Positions 1 to 8,974 of a stretch of DNA of 44,314 nucleotides are shown here, one piece after another; position 1 is the first letter of the stretch; each line of letters opens with the position of its first letter. Made by a program: the position numbers and the translations under genes. The DNA lies in assembly GCA_934725085.1 (NCBI GenBank), contig CAKVAL010000009.1, positions 1 to 44,314 of the forward strand, read 5' to 3'. The notes beneath the pieces were generated by a model. It was not told where the DNA came from and made no database searches. It worked only from the letters and a program-made list of their open reading frames with translations. This DNA is from an uncultured Erysipelotrichaceae bacterium. Its GTDB lineage: Bacteria; Bacillota_I; Bacilli_A; Erysipelotrichales; Erysipelotrichaceae.

Positions 1-92
1 AAATTCATATAAGAATGATTAATCATCTTATTTAGCAAAAACATGCCAGATAATCCATTCTTAGCTAAATGACATTATCTAAACGAAACCTT

Positions 93-1655
93 TTAATTAA
101 CCACTTTATGTAATGTATCTCTAATAGCACCCTTATCTTTAATTAAATCTTTAAAGTAACTTAATACCAATTCCGCTAATCCAGCATCATATAGATTAAC
201 CCCAAAGATTTTTTCATTTTCTAACAATGGCTTAACACAAGATACATCACTATCACCAAGTTTTATATTTTTAACATAAGGACATACCTCATTTAATAGT
301 GGATCAGGACTTAAGTCAAAATGTTCACCATTATCATCGATTGCCATTAAATATCTTAGCCATCCCGCAAATACCAAAGGAATCAACTTTAATTCACTCA
401 AATCATAGCCGTTTTTAACATAGGCCTTGATTGTTTCACCAAATCTAATCGCCAACTTTTGTGAAGTATCACAAGCGATTCTTTGTGGAGTATCTGGCAT
501 AAAAGGATTTACAAGTCTTACGTTGATTACAGTATCAATGAATTCCCTAGGATTTAATATCTTTGGATCAACCACAACTTTTAAACCTTCTTTATAGCCA
601 ATAGTCTTAATTAAGTTAACTAAATCAGCATCCTTCATTTCATCCGCAATCTTTTGATAGCCTAATAAACAACCAAATATCGCAAGACTTGTATGCAAAG
701 GATTTAAACAGGTACACACTTTCATTTTCTCTACCTTATCCACTGTTTCTCTATCAGTAAACAAGACGCCTGCTTTTTCTAAATTTGGTCTACCATTAGG
801 GAACCAATCTTCTATAACTAAATATTCACTCTCTTCTGAATTCACAAAAGGCGCAATATAAGTATTCTTAGAAGTAACAAGACCATCAATTCCCTCTATT
901 CCACTTAACATCTCTTTAACATGTTTGTCAGGACGCGGAGTAATCTTATCAATCATAGACCAAGGAAAAGAAACCTTAGACTTATCATTAACATAATCCA
1001 CAAAGTCTTTTTCAACCTTATTGTTTTTAGCCCAATTAGTCGCAAAAGCATTCATAGCTTCATATAACTTATCACCATTATGAGAACAATTATCAGTACT
1101 TACCATCGCAATGGGTTTTTGACCATATAAATATCTTTCATACAAAAGTGAAGCTACTTTTCCTAAATAACTTACTGGCTTAGATGGTTCACTTACAAAA
1201 TCGTTATTCACACTTTGATTATTTAAAGAATAACCCTTTTCAGTAATGGTAAAGGTAGCCATTTGTAAAGAATCTTTGGTAAAGATTTCCTTTAATCTAT
1301 TGATTTGATTCTCATTATCTTCATTAAGAACCAAGCTTTCGCAAATAGAAGCGATAAGGCTTTTTGAAACACTGCCATCAGCCTTTAAAGTAACCAAAAT
1401 ATGACGATTATCATAAGGCCAATACATCTTTTCTACAATCTCATAGTCGTAGCCTTCAGCTACAATTAAACCTCTATCTAGTTCCTTTTCATTTAATAGT
1501 CTTTCGACTATATTGGCATGAAAAGCTCTAAACAAGTTACCGGCTCCAAAATGAATCCAATAAGGATTATCATATGTTTTAGTCTTTACTAAATTTAAAT
1601 CATACTTCGGAACATTAAGATCTTTAAATTCATCTATCGGACTATCTATGCGCAT
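93..1655 (-). CDS. uxuB: Fructuronate reductase-like mannitol dehydrogenase family protein
   Basis: Predicted to reduce D-fructuronate to D-mannonate with NADH, the step before UxuA. The N-terminal part carries the dinucleotide-binding stretch HFGAGNLFRAFH; the C-terminal part has KITPRPDKH and a segment CLNPLHTSLAIFG corresponding to the N-x-x-H catalytic signature of the long-chain mannitol dehydrogenase family. The reading frame is open to 1682, but the ATG at 1655 is preferred: it has a GGGAGG upstream and gives a normal 520-residue protein. This start overlaps the end of uxuA by 14 bases, so the two are probably translationally coupled. It could also act on tagaturonate or a related keto-acid; the operon with uxuA favours fructuronate. 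No terminator is visible before the window edge. Confidence 0.85.
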   Translation of the reverse strand: MRIDSPIDEFKDLNVPKYDLNLVKTKTYDNPYWIHFGAGNLFRAFHANIVERLLNEKELDRGLIVAEGYDYEIVEKMYWPYDNRHILVTLKADGSVSKSLIASICESLVLNEDNENQINRLKEIFTKDSLQMATFTITEKGYSLNNQSVNNDFVSEPSKPVSYLGKVASLLYERYLYGQKPIAMVSTDNCSHNGDKLYEAMNAFATNWAKNNKVEKDFVDYVNDKSKVSFPWSMIDKITPRPDKHVKEMLSGIEGIDGLVTSKNTYIAPFVNSEESEYLVIEDWFPNGRPNLEKAGVLFTDRETVDKVEKMKVCTCLNPLHTSLAIFGCLLGYQKIADEMKDADLVNLIKTIGYKEGLKVVVDPKILNPREFIDTVINVRLVNPFMPDTPQRIACDTSQKLAIRFGETIKAYVKNGYDLSELKLIPLVFAGWLRYLMAIDDNGEHFDLSPDPLLNEVCPYVKNIKLGDSDVSCVKPLLENEKIFGVNLYDAGLAELVLSYFKDLIKDKGAIRDTLHKVVN

Positions 1656-2712
1656 TTTTGTCGATTGCCTCCCATAGGCCATTCAAATAAGTAGCACCCA
1701 AGGCTCTATCATATAATCCATAGCCAGGCATCGCTACCTCATCCCAAATCATACGGCCATGATCGGGTCTAATAGGACCATCAAAACCAATTTCATATAA
1801 GGCTTTCATGATTTCATACATATCAAAATTACCATCACTAGATAAATGAGCTGCCTCTTCAAAGTTAGTTGGACTTATAAACTTCAAATTACGTACATGC
1901 GCAAAATGAATTCTACCCTTCAAACTTCTAATCATATCAGGTAAATCATTATTTAAATTAGTGCCATATGAGCCAGAACAGAAAGTAACACCATTATGTG
2001 GATCATCAACCATCTTCATAAGACGTAAGATATTTTCTTTATTAATAATGATTCTAGGTAGTCCAAAGACACTCCAAGCAGGATCATCAGGATGAATAGC
2101 CATCTTGATATCATACTTATTACACACAGGCATGATTCTCTCTAAAAAATACTTTAAATTTTCAAATAGTTTTTCAGAATCAACATCCTTATATAATTCA
2201 AACAACTCTTTAACATGGGCTAAACGATCAGGTTCCCAACCAGGCATAACACTACCGTTTGTATCATTTGAAATTGTCTCAAACATCTTACTTGGATCAA
2301 GTTTATCTACAGCTTCTTGAGTATAAGCTAAAACAGTTGAACCATCCTCTCTTACTCTAGCAAGCTCAGTTCTAGTCCAATCAAATACTGGCATAAAGTT
2401 ATAACAAACCAAATGAATATCTTCTTGTCCCAAGTTAACAAGCGTCTTGATATAGTTGTCAATATAAAAGTCTCTATCAGCTAAACCAGCCTTAATAGAA
2501 TCATGTACATTAACACTTTCAATACCTGAAAGTCTTAAACCACTAGCTTCTATTTCTTCCTTTAAGGCATGAATAGCCTCTTTTGACCAAACATCGCCAG
2601 GTTTAGTGTCATATAAAGTTGATATGACACCAGTAACACCAGGAATCTGTCTAATTTGTTTCAAAGTAACGGTATCGAATTTGCTTCCATACCATCTTAA
2701 TGTCATTTCCAT
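1642..2712 (-). CDS. uxuA: Mannonate dehydratase
   Basis: Dehydrates D-mannonate to 2-keto-3-deoxygluconate. The 356-residue length is typical. Metal-site motifs of the family are visible: GVTFCSGSYGTN (Cys), HFAHVRNLK (His) and RPDHGRMIWD (Asp-His), on a TIM-barrel (xylose-isomerase-like) protein. It starts three bases after the kdgK stop with AAAGAG as ribosome site, and overlaps uxuB at its 3' end. Second gene from the end of the eda-kdgK-uxuA-uxuB operon. Confidence 0.95.
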   Translation of the reverse strand: MEMTLRWYGSKFDTVTLKQIRQIPGVTGVISTLYDTKPGDVWSKEAIHALKEEIEASGLRLSGIESVNVHDSIKAGLADRDFYIDNYIKTLVNLGQEDIHLVCYNFMPVFDWTRTELARVREDGSTVLAYTQEAVDKLDPSKMFETISNDTNGSVMPGWEPDRLAHVKELFELYKDVDSEKLFENLKYFLERIMPVCNKYDIKMAIHPDDPAWSVFGLPRIIINKENILRLMKMVDDPHNGVTFCSGSYGTNLNNDLPDMIRSLKGRIHFAHVRNLKFISPTNFEEAAHLSSDGNFDMYEIMKALYEIGFDGPIRPDHGRMIWDEVAMPGYGLYDRALGATYLNGLWEAIDKNAHR

Positions 2713-2715
2713 AAG

Positions 2716-3813
2716 TTATCTCTTTACACGTGCACCAGCACCTGACATAACCGCTTCAACTTCCTTTAAAGAAGCCATAGAAGTATCACCTGGTGTAGTC
2801 ATTGCCAAAGCGCCATGTGCAGCACCATAATTAACACAAGTTAATGGGTCACAACCTGTAATCAAACCATAAACTAGACCTGAGGCAAAAGAATCACCAC
2901 CACCAACTCTATCTAATATTTCAAGATCCTTATAATCATTAGCCTTATAAATTTCACCATCAGCCCACATAATCGCAGACCAATCATTTACAGTAGCTGT
3001 CTTAACAGTTCTTAATGTAGTAGCTACAGCCTTAAAATTTGGATAAGTCTTAGCTGCTTCATTAATCATCTTCTTGTAGCCATCAAGATTTAAGGACTTA
3101 AGGTTTTCATCATTACCTTCAATCTCAAAACCAAGACATGCAGTAAAATCTTCTTCATTGCCAATCATGACATCAACATACTTTGCGATCTCTTTATTAA
3201 CTTCTCTTGCCTTCTCAAGACCACCAATAGCACTCCACATACTTGGACGATAATTCAAGTCATAAGAAACAATTGTTCCATATTTCTTAGCAGTTTTAAT
3301 CGCATCGATAACAGTTTGACAACTTACACTTGAAATAGCTGCATAAATACCACCGGTATGTAACCAACGAACACCTAAAGTGCCAAAGATATAGTCAAAG
3401 TCAAAGTCTTCACTTGTTGCCTTGGAAATGGCAGTATTAGCTCTATCTGAACAACCAACAGCACCTCTAATGCCATAACCTCTTTCAGTAAAATTCAAAC
3501 CGTTACGACAAGTTCTACCAATACCATCAGTTTTCATCATCTTGATTAATTTTGTAGAAACACCACCTTGTTCAACAAAATCCACCAACAATTTACCCAC
3601 TTCATTATCCGCAAAAGCAGTAATAACACCAGTATCTAAGCCAAAGCACTTATGAAGGCCTCTAACGACATTATATTCGCCACCGCCTTCCCAAGCTCTA
3701 AAAGATCTAGCTGTTCTAATTCTTCCCTCTCCTGGATCTAGTCTTAACATGATTTCACCTAGTGAAACCGCATCAAACATACATTCTTCTTTAGGTCTTA
3801 AATTTAGATTCAT
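2716..3813 (-). CDS. kdgK: 2-dehydro-3-deoxygluconokinase (PfkB family)
   Basis: Phosphorylates 2-keto-3-deoxygluconate to KDPG, the substrate of the adjacent eda product. PfkB sugar-kinase features are present: an N-terminal SLGEIMLRLDPGEG sugar-binding segment, and the C-terminal DRVGGGDSFASGLVYG with the anion hole and catalytic Asp. The ATG at 3813 overlaps the eda stop (TAATG) and has GGAG ten bases upstream. An internal ATG at 3780 would begin exactly where the family usually begins, so the first 11 residues may not be real. Cytosolic; pathway assignment rests on operon context plus family. Confidence 0.9.
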   Translation of the reverse strand: MNLNLRPKEECMFDAVSLGEIMLRLDPGEGRIRTARSFRAWEGGGEYNVVRGLHKCFGLDTGVITAFADNEVGKLLVDFVEQGGVSTKLIKMMKTDGIGRTCRNGLNFTERGYGIRGAVGCSDRANTAISKATSEDFDFDYIFGTLGVRWLHTGGIYAAISSVSCQTVIDAIKTAKKYGTIVSYDLNYRPSMWSAIGGLEKAREVNKEIAKYVDVMIGNEEDFTACLGFEIEGNDENLKSLNLDGYKKMINEAAKTYPNFKAVATTLRTVKTATVNDWSAIMWADGEIYKANDYKDLEILDRVGGGDSFASGLVYGLITGCDPLTCVNYGAAHGALAMTTPGDTSMASLKEVEAVMSGAGARVKR

Positions 3814-4451
3814 TATCCTCTAATCTCCTTTACTCTTGCTACTGCTGTCTTACTCATTTCCTTAATCTTATCAAATTCACCATTCTTAACAAGACTAGAC
3901 TTAACCATCCAACTACCACCAATAGCTAAAATACGATCATACTTTAAGTAGTCTTCCATATTATTCTCATTAATACCACCAGTAGGAATAAACTTCATCA
4001 TAGTGTATGGTGCAGCTATAGCCTTAATCATACTCAAACCACCACTTGGTTCAGCAGGAAAGAATTTTAATACATCAAGGCCCATCTTATAGCCCTTTTG
4101 AACATCACTAGGAGTACATACACCAGGTGTTACAGGAATATTGTTGTCTAAACAATACTTAACAACTTCTTCATCAAAACCAGGAGAAACAATAAATTTA
4201 GCACCTGCTGCAACAGCTTTCTTAACTTGATCTACACTTAAAACAGTACCAGCACCAACCAACATCTCAGGATATGCTTCACTAATAACCCTAATAGACT
4301 CCTCAGCGGCAGCAGTTCTAAAAGTTACTTCTGCACAAGGAAGACCACCTTCAATTAAAGCCTTCGCTAAATCCTTAGCATCCTTAGCATCATCTAATAC
4401 AACAACAGGAAGTATTCCTACTTCAGAAATTTTCTTTAAAACATCATTCAT
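3813..4451 (-). CDS. eda: KDPG/KHG aldolase
   Basis: Class I aldolase splitting 2-keto-3-deoxy-6-phosphogluconate into pyruvate and glyceraldehyde 3-phosphate. Length (212 residues) and motifs fit: CAEVTFRT holds the catalytic Glu, DVLKFFPAE holds the Schiff-base Lys, and PTGGI forms the phosphate site. A GGAGG lies ten bases before the ATG. First gene of the uronate operon, transcribed away from the IclR-type regulator. Confidence 0.96.
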   Translation of the reverse strand: MNDVLKKISEVGILPVVVLDDAKDAKDLAKALIEGGLPCAEVTFRTAAAEESIRVISEAYPEMLVGAGTVLSVDQVKKAVAAGAKFIVSPGFDEEVVKYCLDNNIPVTPGVCTPSDVQKGYKMGLDVLKFFPAEPSGGLSMIKAIAAPYTMMKFIPTGGINENNMEDYLKYDRILAIGGSWMVKSSLVKNGEFDKIKEMSKTAVARVKEIRG

Positions 4452-4454
4452 TTT

Positions 4455-4483
4455 TTGTATTCCTCCTTAGAATGTGTTACAAT
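4455..4483 (+). promoter_or_regulatory. Promoter for the IclR-type regulator
   Basis: TTGTAT (4455-4460) and TACAAT (4478-4483) are separated by 17 bases, pointing toward the regulator. Transcription would start near 4490, inside the cluster of inverted repeats, so the regulator may control its own gene. The -35 box lies at the start of the divergent eda gene. Confidence 0.5.
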
Positions 4484-4484
4484 A

Positions 4485-4530
4485 GTTTCATATTGTGGAA
4501 CTAGTTTCCATATAACGAAACATCTTCGTT
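4485..4530. promoter_or_regulatory. Candidate operators for the IclR/KdgR-type regulator
   Basis: Several inverted repeats sit between eda and the regulator: AACGAA-N5-TTCGTT (4514-4530, perfect arms), GGAACTAGTTTCC (4497-4509, palindrome with one extra base) and GTTTC-N7-GGAAC (4485-4501, imperfect). The GAAACATCTTCG core resembles the enterobacterial KdgR box (GAAACA-N3-TGTTTC type). On the minus strand a TATAAT lies at 4534-4539, so binding to these repeats could block eda transcription. Assignment is inference from position and symmetry. Confidence 0.5.
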
Positions 4531-4553
4531 TAGATTATACAACTTTTTGTACT

Positions 4554-5321
4554 ATGGAAAACAAAAACCCTATTCAAGTATCCGAAAAATTATTCAAATG
4601 TTTGGAATTATTAATAGATAAAGGTGAATGTGGACTTATCGAGATATCTAAAGAACTAGATATCAACAAAGCTAGCATTCATCGTCTTTTACAATCTTTG
4701 ATGATGATGGGCTATGTTAACCAAGATAAGAATAGTTTAAAATATCGTCCTAGTTTTAAAATTTGTGCTCTTTCAAGTAAAATTCTAGAAAAAAATGATA
4801 TGGCCACAATTTGTAGACCTTATCTTAAAAAAATATCCGAATATACGAATGAAACAGTGCACTTAGTTAAACTTGTTGATAATACTGCTGTTTATATTGA
4901 CAAAGTTGAAGCCTCATCAAATTCAATTAGATTAATTTCAAAAATTGGAAAAGCAATTCCCTTATATTGTTCAGGGGTTGGCAAAGCTATGTTAGCTTAT
5001 ATGAGTGATGAAAAAATAGAAGATATCTTTAAATCTAGTGACATCAAAACTTACACAAACAATACAATTATAGATATTGAAACTTTATTAAAAACAATAA
5101 ATAATGTGCGCAAAAATGGTTATGCCCTAGATAATGAAGAAATGGAAAAAGGAGTGAAATGTATCGCTATTGCCATAAATGATTTTGAAAATAAACCAAC
5201 TTATGCGATATCGATTTCAGCTCCCAAGGATCGTATGACTGTAACAAATATTAATAAATATGCTACATTTCTTTTAAATATTAAAAATGAAATTAACAAT
5301 TTAATTTGTCCTACAATATAA
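4554..5321 (+). CDS. kdgR: IclR-family transcriptional regulator (KdgR-like)
   Basis: A 255-residue regulator with an N-terminal winged helix (SEKLFKCLELLIDKGECGLI, then INKASIHRLLQSLMMMGYV) and a C-terminal IclR effector domain (LVDNTAVYIDKVEASSNSIR, GVGKAMLAYM, YALDNEEMEKGVKCIA). Such proteins usually repress uronate catabolic operons and are released by KDG or KDPG. The frame is open upstream to 4455, but that would use a TTG without ribosome site inside the promoter, so the ATG at 4554 is chosen; no clear Shine-Dalgarno precedes it either. Divergent from eda. The 3' end overlaps the convergent MATE gene by 21 bases. Confidence 0.85.
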   Translation: MENKNPIQVSEKLFKCLELLIDKGECGLIEISKELDINKASIHRLLQSLMMMGYVNQDKNSLKYRPSFKICALSSKILEKNDMATICRPYLKKISEYTNETVHLVKLVDNTAVYIDKVEASSNSIRLISKIGKAIPLYCSGVGKAMLAYMSDEKIEDIFKSSDIKTYTNNTIIDIETLLKTINNVRKNGYALDNEEMEKGVKCIAIAINDFENKPTYAISISAPKDRMTVTNINKYATFLLNIKNEINNLICPTI

Positions 5322-6659
5322 TCTCCACTCCATAATCTTGTCAAAGTTATGTTTAACAACTAGATAAGAGACAATGGGTGCAAGAATGTCTGATATACAT
5401 TCTGCCGCAAAAATATAAATAGGGGCAAAAAATAAAGGTAAAATAAACAACATAATAAAATATACTGACTTTCTAAAGAAAGATAAGAATAAAGAAATCT
5501 TAACCTGTCCTAGAGCGGTCATACCATCTACCATCTCATATTGAAAGCCTAGTGGAATAATGAATAAGGTATATATTTTTAATGCTTTAAAAGTCATTTC
5601 TTTTAAATATACATCTTTAGTAAATAAAGTTATAAAACCATTGCCAAATAGATACACCGCAACAAACATAATCGTACAATAGCACGCACAAACTTTCATC
5701 AGATAATAGAAAGCTTCCTTAACCCTATCAACATTATAAGCACCAAAATTATAACTCAAGATACACTGAGTACCACCACTAATACCTCCTAGTGGCATTG
5801 TTACTATCAACATAAAAGATTGAATAATAGTATTAATCGCAATATAAATATCCGCCTCTTGGCCGCCATATTTCTTTAATAAAGAATTAAGCGCAATAAT
5901 CATCACATTATCAAACATTACAATGATAAATTGGTTAAAACCAATTGTTAATATTTCGCTAGATAACTTTAAATTGAATTTCTTAATACGCAATGATATT
6001 TCTAATTTCTTTGACATCAAGATATATAAGACAAAGACACAAGAAACAAATTGACCAATAATAGAAGCTAAGGCAGCACCAGTAACTCCCATATCAAAAA
6101 CAAACATCAAGATTGGATCTAAGATAATATTAATAAAAGTACCAATCAAAGTAGTTATCATAGCTAGCTTAGAATAGCCTTGACAATTAATGAAATTATT
6201 CATACCTATTGTAAGCAAAGCGAATGGTGTACCTAATAGATATACTTTAAAGTAACTAATAGCATAGGGAAGTGTTGAAAAGCTTGCTCCAAAAAGTAAT
6301 AGAATCGATTCTTGGAAATAAATAATAATCGGTGGAATGATTATTGAGATTATAAGTAACAATATAAAAGAACTAGAAACAATATCTCTAGCAACATCAT
6401 CTTTCTTTTCACCTAATTTAATAGCACATAAAGCACCACCACCAACACCAACTAGTGAACCCAAAGCAGCTATCATAGTAAGAATTGGTCCACACACACC
6501 AACACCTGCAAGAGCTAAAGAACCGGCATCTTGCAAATGTCCAATATAGATTCTATCGATTACCGAATATAAGACATTTACAATTTGAGCTATCATACTA
6601 GGTATCGCAATCGCAAATACTAGCTTGCTGATTTTATCTTTACCTAAATCGTTTTTCAT
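5301..6659 (-). CDS. MATE-family multidrug/cation antiporter
   Basis: A 452-residue polytopic membrane protein with about 12 hydrophobic segments arranged as two related halves. The N-terminal IAIPSMIAQIVNVLYSVIDR and the DRIYIGHL segment are typical of the DinF/NorM-like MATE proteins that use a Na+ or H+ gradient to export cationic compounds. It follows a strong terminator behind pta, with only about 14 bases between, so it may depend on read-through or on a promoter inside pta. The substrate cannot be predicted. Confidence 0.88.
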   Translation of the reverse strand: MKNDLGKDKISKLVFAIAIPSMIAQIVNVLYSVIDRIYIGHLQDAGSLALAGVGVCGPILTMIAALGSLVGVGGGALCAIKLGEKKDDVARDIVSSSFILLLIISIIIPPIIIYFQESILLLFGASFSTLPYAISYFKVYLLGTPFALLTIGMNNFINCQGYSKLAMITTLIGTFINIILDPILMFVFDMGVTGAALASIIGQFVSCVFVLYILMSKKLEISLRIKKFNLKLSSEILTIGFNQFIIVMFDNVMIIALNSLLKKYGGQEADIYIAINTIIQSFMLIVTMPLGGISGGTQCILSYNFGAYNVDRVKEAFYYLMKVCACYCTIMFVAVYLFGNGFITLFTKDVYLKEMTFKALKIYTLFIIPLGFQYEMVDGMTALGQVKISLFLSFFRKSVYFIMLFILPLFFAPIYIFAAECISDILAPIVSYLVVKHNFDKIMEWRLYCRTN

Positions 6660-6667
6660 ACAAGTAA

Positions 6668-6691
6668 TAAAAAAACGGCCAATAGGCCGTT
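6668..6691 (-). terminator. Rho-independent terminator behind pta
   Basis: On the minus strand AACGGCC-TATT-GGCCGTT is followed by a run of seven T. This 7-bp GC-rich stem (6674-6691) is a strong candidate for the end of the long cdaA-to-pta transcript. Confidence 0.9.
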
Positions 6692-6702
6692 ATTCCTATT
6701 TG

Positions 6703-7722
6703 TTATTCAGCCATACCAGCTGTAACGATTGCCATTACATATACTTCATCAGCATCGCAACCTCTAGACAAGTCGTTAATAGGAGCATTTAAACCTTGTA
6801 AAATAGGTCCATATGCAGCATAACCACCAAGTCTTTGAGCAATCTTATAACCAATATTACCAGCTTCAATCAATGGGAAAATAAATGTGTTAGCCTTACC
6901 TGCAACAGTTGAATTAGGACATTTAACATTAGCTACAACTGGAGAAATAGCGGCATCAAATTGTAATTCACCATCAATTTCTAATTCTGGATCCATCTTT
7001 CTAGCTTCAATAACTGCATCATGAGATAAAGCTACTGTACCACCCTTTGCAGAACCATAAGTTGAAAATGATAATACTGCAACCTTAGGATCAATACCGA
7101 AATATCTAGCAGTTCTTGCAGTCTCGACTGCAACTTCACCAAGTTGAGCAGCAGCACTTAATACCACATTGCCTTCCTTATCAAGTCTATCAGTATAAGC
7201 AATATTAATAGCACAATCACCCATAACCAACTTTTCTTCAACGCCTTCTTTTTCTCTTTCAAGAATGAAACAAGAACTTACTAAGTTAGCACCCTTTCTT
7301 GTTTTAATTAATTGAAGAGCAGGTCTTACTGTATCAGCAGTAGAGTAAGTAGCGCCACCAAGTAAGGCATGAGCCTTGCCCATCTTTACAAGCATTGTAC
7401 CGAAGTAGTTACACTTAGTTAATAAGGTTCTACATTCATCTTCACTCATCTTACCTTTTCTAAGCTCAACCATAGTCTTAACCATCTCATCCATTTCAGG
7501 ATAAGTAAGAGGATCTAAGATTGTAGCCTTAGAGACATCTAAACCATTTTCCTTGGCAACACCATTAACTTCATCAACATTACCACATAAGATAACATCC
7601 ATTAAATCTTCATTTAATAATCTTTGTGCAGCACTTAAAATACGCACATCATTACCCTCGGTAAAAACAATTGTCTTACGACTAGATTTTAAGTTGTTTA
7701 ACAACTTATCAAACATACCCAT
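6703..7722 (-). CDS. pta: Phosphate acetyltransferase
   Basis: Interconverts acetyl-CoA and acetyl phosphate; with acetate kinase (not in the window) this yields ATP by substrate-level phosphorylation. The 339-residue length matches the short, single-domain Pta of Firmicutes. Visible signatures are KTIVFTEGNDVRIL at the N-terminus, LVKMGKAHALLGGATYSTADTV, VAVLSFSTYGSAKG and the C-terminal IAQRLGGYAAYGPILQGLN. An alternative start two codons downstream (7716) is possible. It lies 32 bases after the VanY-like gene with an AAGAAGG ribosome site and appears to close the long operon. Confidence 0.95.
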   Translation of the reverse strand: MGMFDKLLNNLKSSRKTIVFTEGNDVRILSAAQRLLNEDLMDVILCGNVDEVNGVAKENGLDVSKATILDPLTYPEMDEMVKTMVELRKGKMSEDECRTLLTKCNYFGTMLVKMGKAHALLGGATYSTADTVRPALQLIKTRKGANLVSSCFILEREKEGVEEKLVMGDCAINIAYTDRLDKEGNVVLSAAAQLGEVAVETARTARYFGIDPKVAVLSFSTYGSAKGGTVALSHDAVIEARKMDPELEIDGELQFDAAISPVVANVKCPNSTVAGKANTFIFPLIEAGNIGYKIAQRLGGYAAYGPILQGLNAPINDLSRGCDADEVYVMAIVTAGMAE

Positions 7723-7754
7723 TTTATATATAACCTTCTTTCCTATATATTCTA

Positions 7755-8879
7755 CTACTCTTCAATATACTTTGCGAAATATTCATCATAACTTAAACCA
7801 CTTTTATAAACATCACTCGCAACATCTCCCACATAACGGAAATGCCATGCCTCATATTCATAACCAGTGGCTTGTTCTAAACCTTTAGGATATCTTAAGA
7901 TAAATCCATACTTATAAGCGTTATCAGCTAACCACTTTGCGGCAGGTGTCAAGTAAAAGGTATCAAAGTCATGACCTGAAGTTAAGATATCAACCGTATA
8001 TCCTGTCTGATGATCAGAGAAACCAGGTCTAGCACTATAGATATCAACTTTCTCTTGTGGATCAATTGTTAAATAACGATTATAAATGATAACCTGTGTC
8101 TTATACGAACGATATGATGAAGTTACATAGAAACTAACACCATCTTTTTTAGCAGCTTCATACATCTTTACATAAGCATCATAAGCCACTTTTCTTAAAG
8201 AACCATAACCATATTCCTTTAATTCAATCAAATCAGTTGGTACGTAATCAGGACCCAAATAATAATATTTATTAACTAATACTTCAGTTCCATACTTATC
8301 AGGTTCAGCATAAAAATTATCCTCATAATATCTTAAGAAACCTAAGGTATTAACATATTCAACTAAACTTCTTGTTTCTTCTTTCTCACCCTTATATTTA
8401 AGATATAAAGGCAAATTATCCACAATATACCCCTTATCCTTAATAAGCTTAGATACCAATTCAACATCTGAATCAATTCCTTGTTTAGCCATAAAGATAA
8501 CGGTATCTACATCCTTGATATCCTTATATAAATCAAGATATTCATTTATCTTTTCAACAACAAAGTCTTTATTTGAAGTCAAATTCTTAATAACACCATA
8601 GTTAAAATAACCAATGGTACCATTATTCACAAGTCTTACAATATCATCACCATTTAAGTGCCTACTAAATTGAATATATAATCTTAAATTTTCTAATTTA
8701 AAATCTTTATTAGAAAGAATAGAATCTAAATTATCATCATACTCACTAAAAAAGACTTGGTCCTTTTCATCTAAGCTACTAATGACATTAGCGGCCTTAA
8801 CAGAATAACCAAGCTTTTTATACTCGTTAGAACAAGCACATAATAGTAATAAAATAAATAATAATATAAGCTTTTTCAT
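7755..8879 (-). CDS. VanY-like D-alanyl-D-alanine carboxypeptidase lipoprotein
   Basis: Lipoprotein of about 374 residues, predicted to trim terminal D-Ala from peptidoglycan stem peptides outside the membrane. A signal peptide with lipobox LLCAC is at the N-terminus. The C-terminal half is a VanY/DacB-type zinc peptidase: SYRSYKTQ, then SARPGFSDHQTGYTVDI (metal His and Asp) and YEAWHFRYVG (catalytic Glu and metal His). Residues of roughly 25-170 form an extension of unknown function made of short helical repeats. The frame is open to a GTG at 8945, but the ATG at 8879 begins the signal peptide. It overlaps the stop of the 32-residue microprotein by four bases and has no ribosome site of its own, so translation is probably coupled. 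Confidence 0.88.
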   Translation of the reverse strand: MKKLILLFILLLLCACSNEYKKLGYSVKAANVISSLDEKDQVFFSEYDDNLDSILSNKDFKLENLRLYIQFSRHLNGDDIVRLVNNGTIGYFNYGVIKNLTSNKDFVVEKINEYLDLYKDIKDVDTVIFMAKQGIDSDVELVSKLIKDKGYIVDNLPLYLKYKGEKEETRSLVEYVNTLGFLRYYEDNFYAEPDKYGTEVLVNKYYYLGPDYVPTDLIELKEYGYGSLRKVAYDAYVKMYEAAKKDGVSFYVTSSYRSYKTQVIIYNRYLTIDPQEKVDIYSARPGFSDHQTGYTVDILTSGHDFDTFYLTPAAKWLADNAYKYGFILRYPKGLEQATGYEYEAWHFRYVGDVASDVYKSGLSYDEYFAKYIEE

Positions 8880-8974
8880 GAAGTAAATAATAATGAAGCC
8901 AAAGGTAAGATTGTAATAACTACCATTAGGATTATTAAAATCCACACAAAAGCCTTACGAGTTGTTTTATTCAT
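8876..8974 (-). CDS. 32-residue membrane microprotein between deoD and the vanY-like gene
   Basis: Reading the minus strand from the ATG at 8974 gives 32 codons: a basic N-terminus (MNKTTRKAFVWI) and one hydrophobic helix ending LASLLFTS. The ATG overlaps the deoD stop (ATGAATAA) and the TGA overlaps the next ATG (ATGA), which is hard to explain unless the frame is translated. It resembles in size and charge the small DUF4044-type membrane proteins of Firmicutes, but that is only an impression. Function unknown; position suggests it is made with the VanY-like lipoprotein. Confidence 0.6.
   Translation of the reverse strand: MNKTTRKAFVWILIILMVVITILPLASLLFTS

Noticed and set aside
1..44. Minus-strand frame from an ATG at 44 that is open to the window edge (begins MFLLNKMIN).
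   Set aside because: Only 14 codons are visible and no ribosome site precedes it, so a gene start cannot be supported.
4455..4553. In-frame extension of the IclR-type regulator to a TTG at 4455.
   Set aside because: It has no ribosome site, covers the promoter and operators, and the extra residues do not look like the family.
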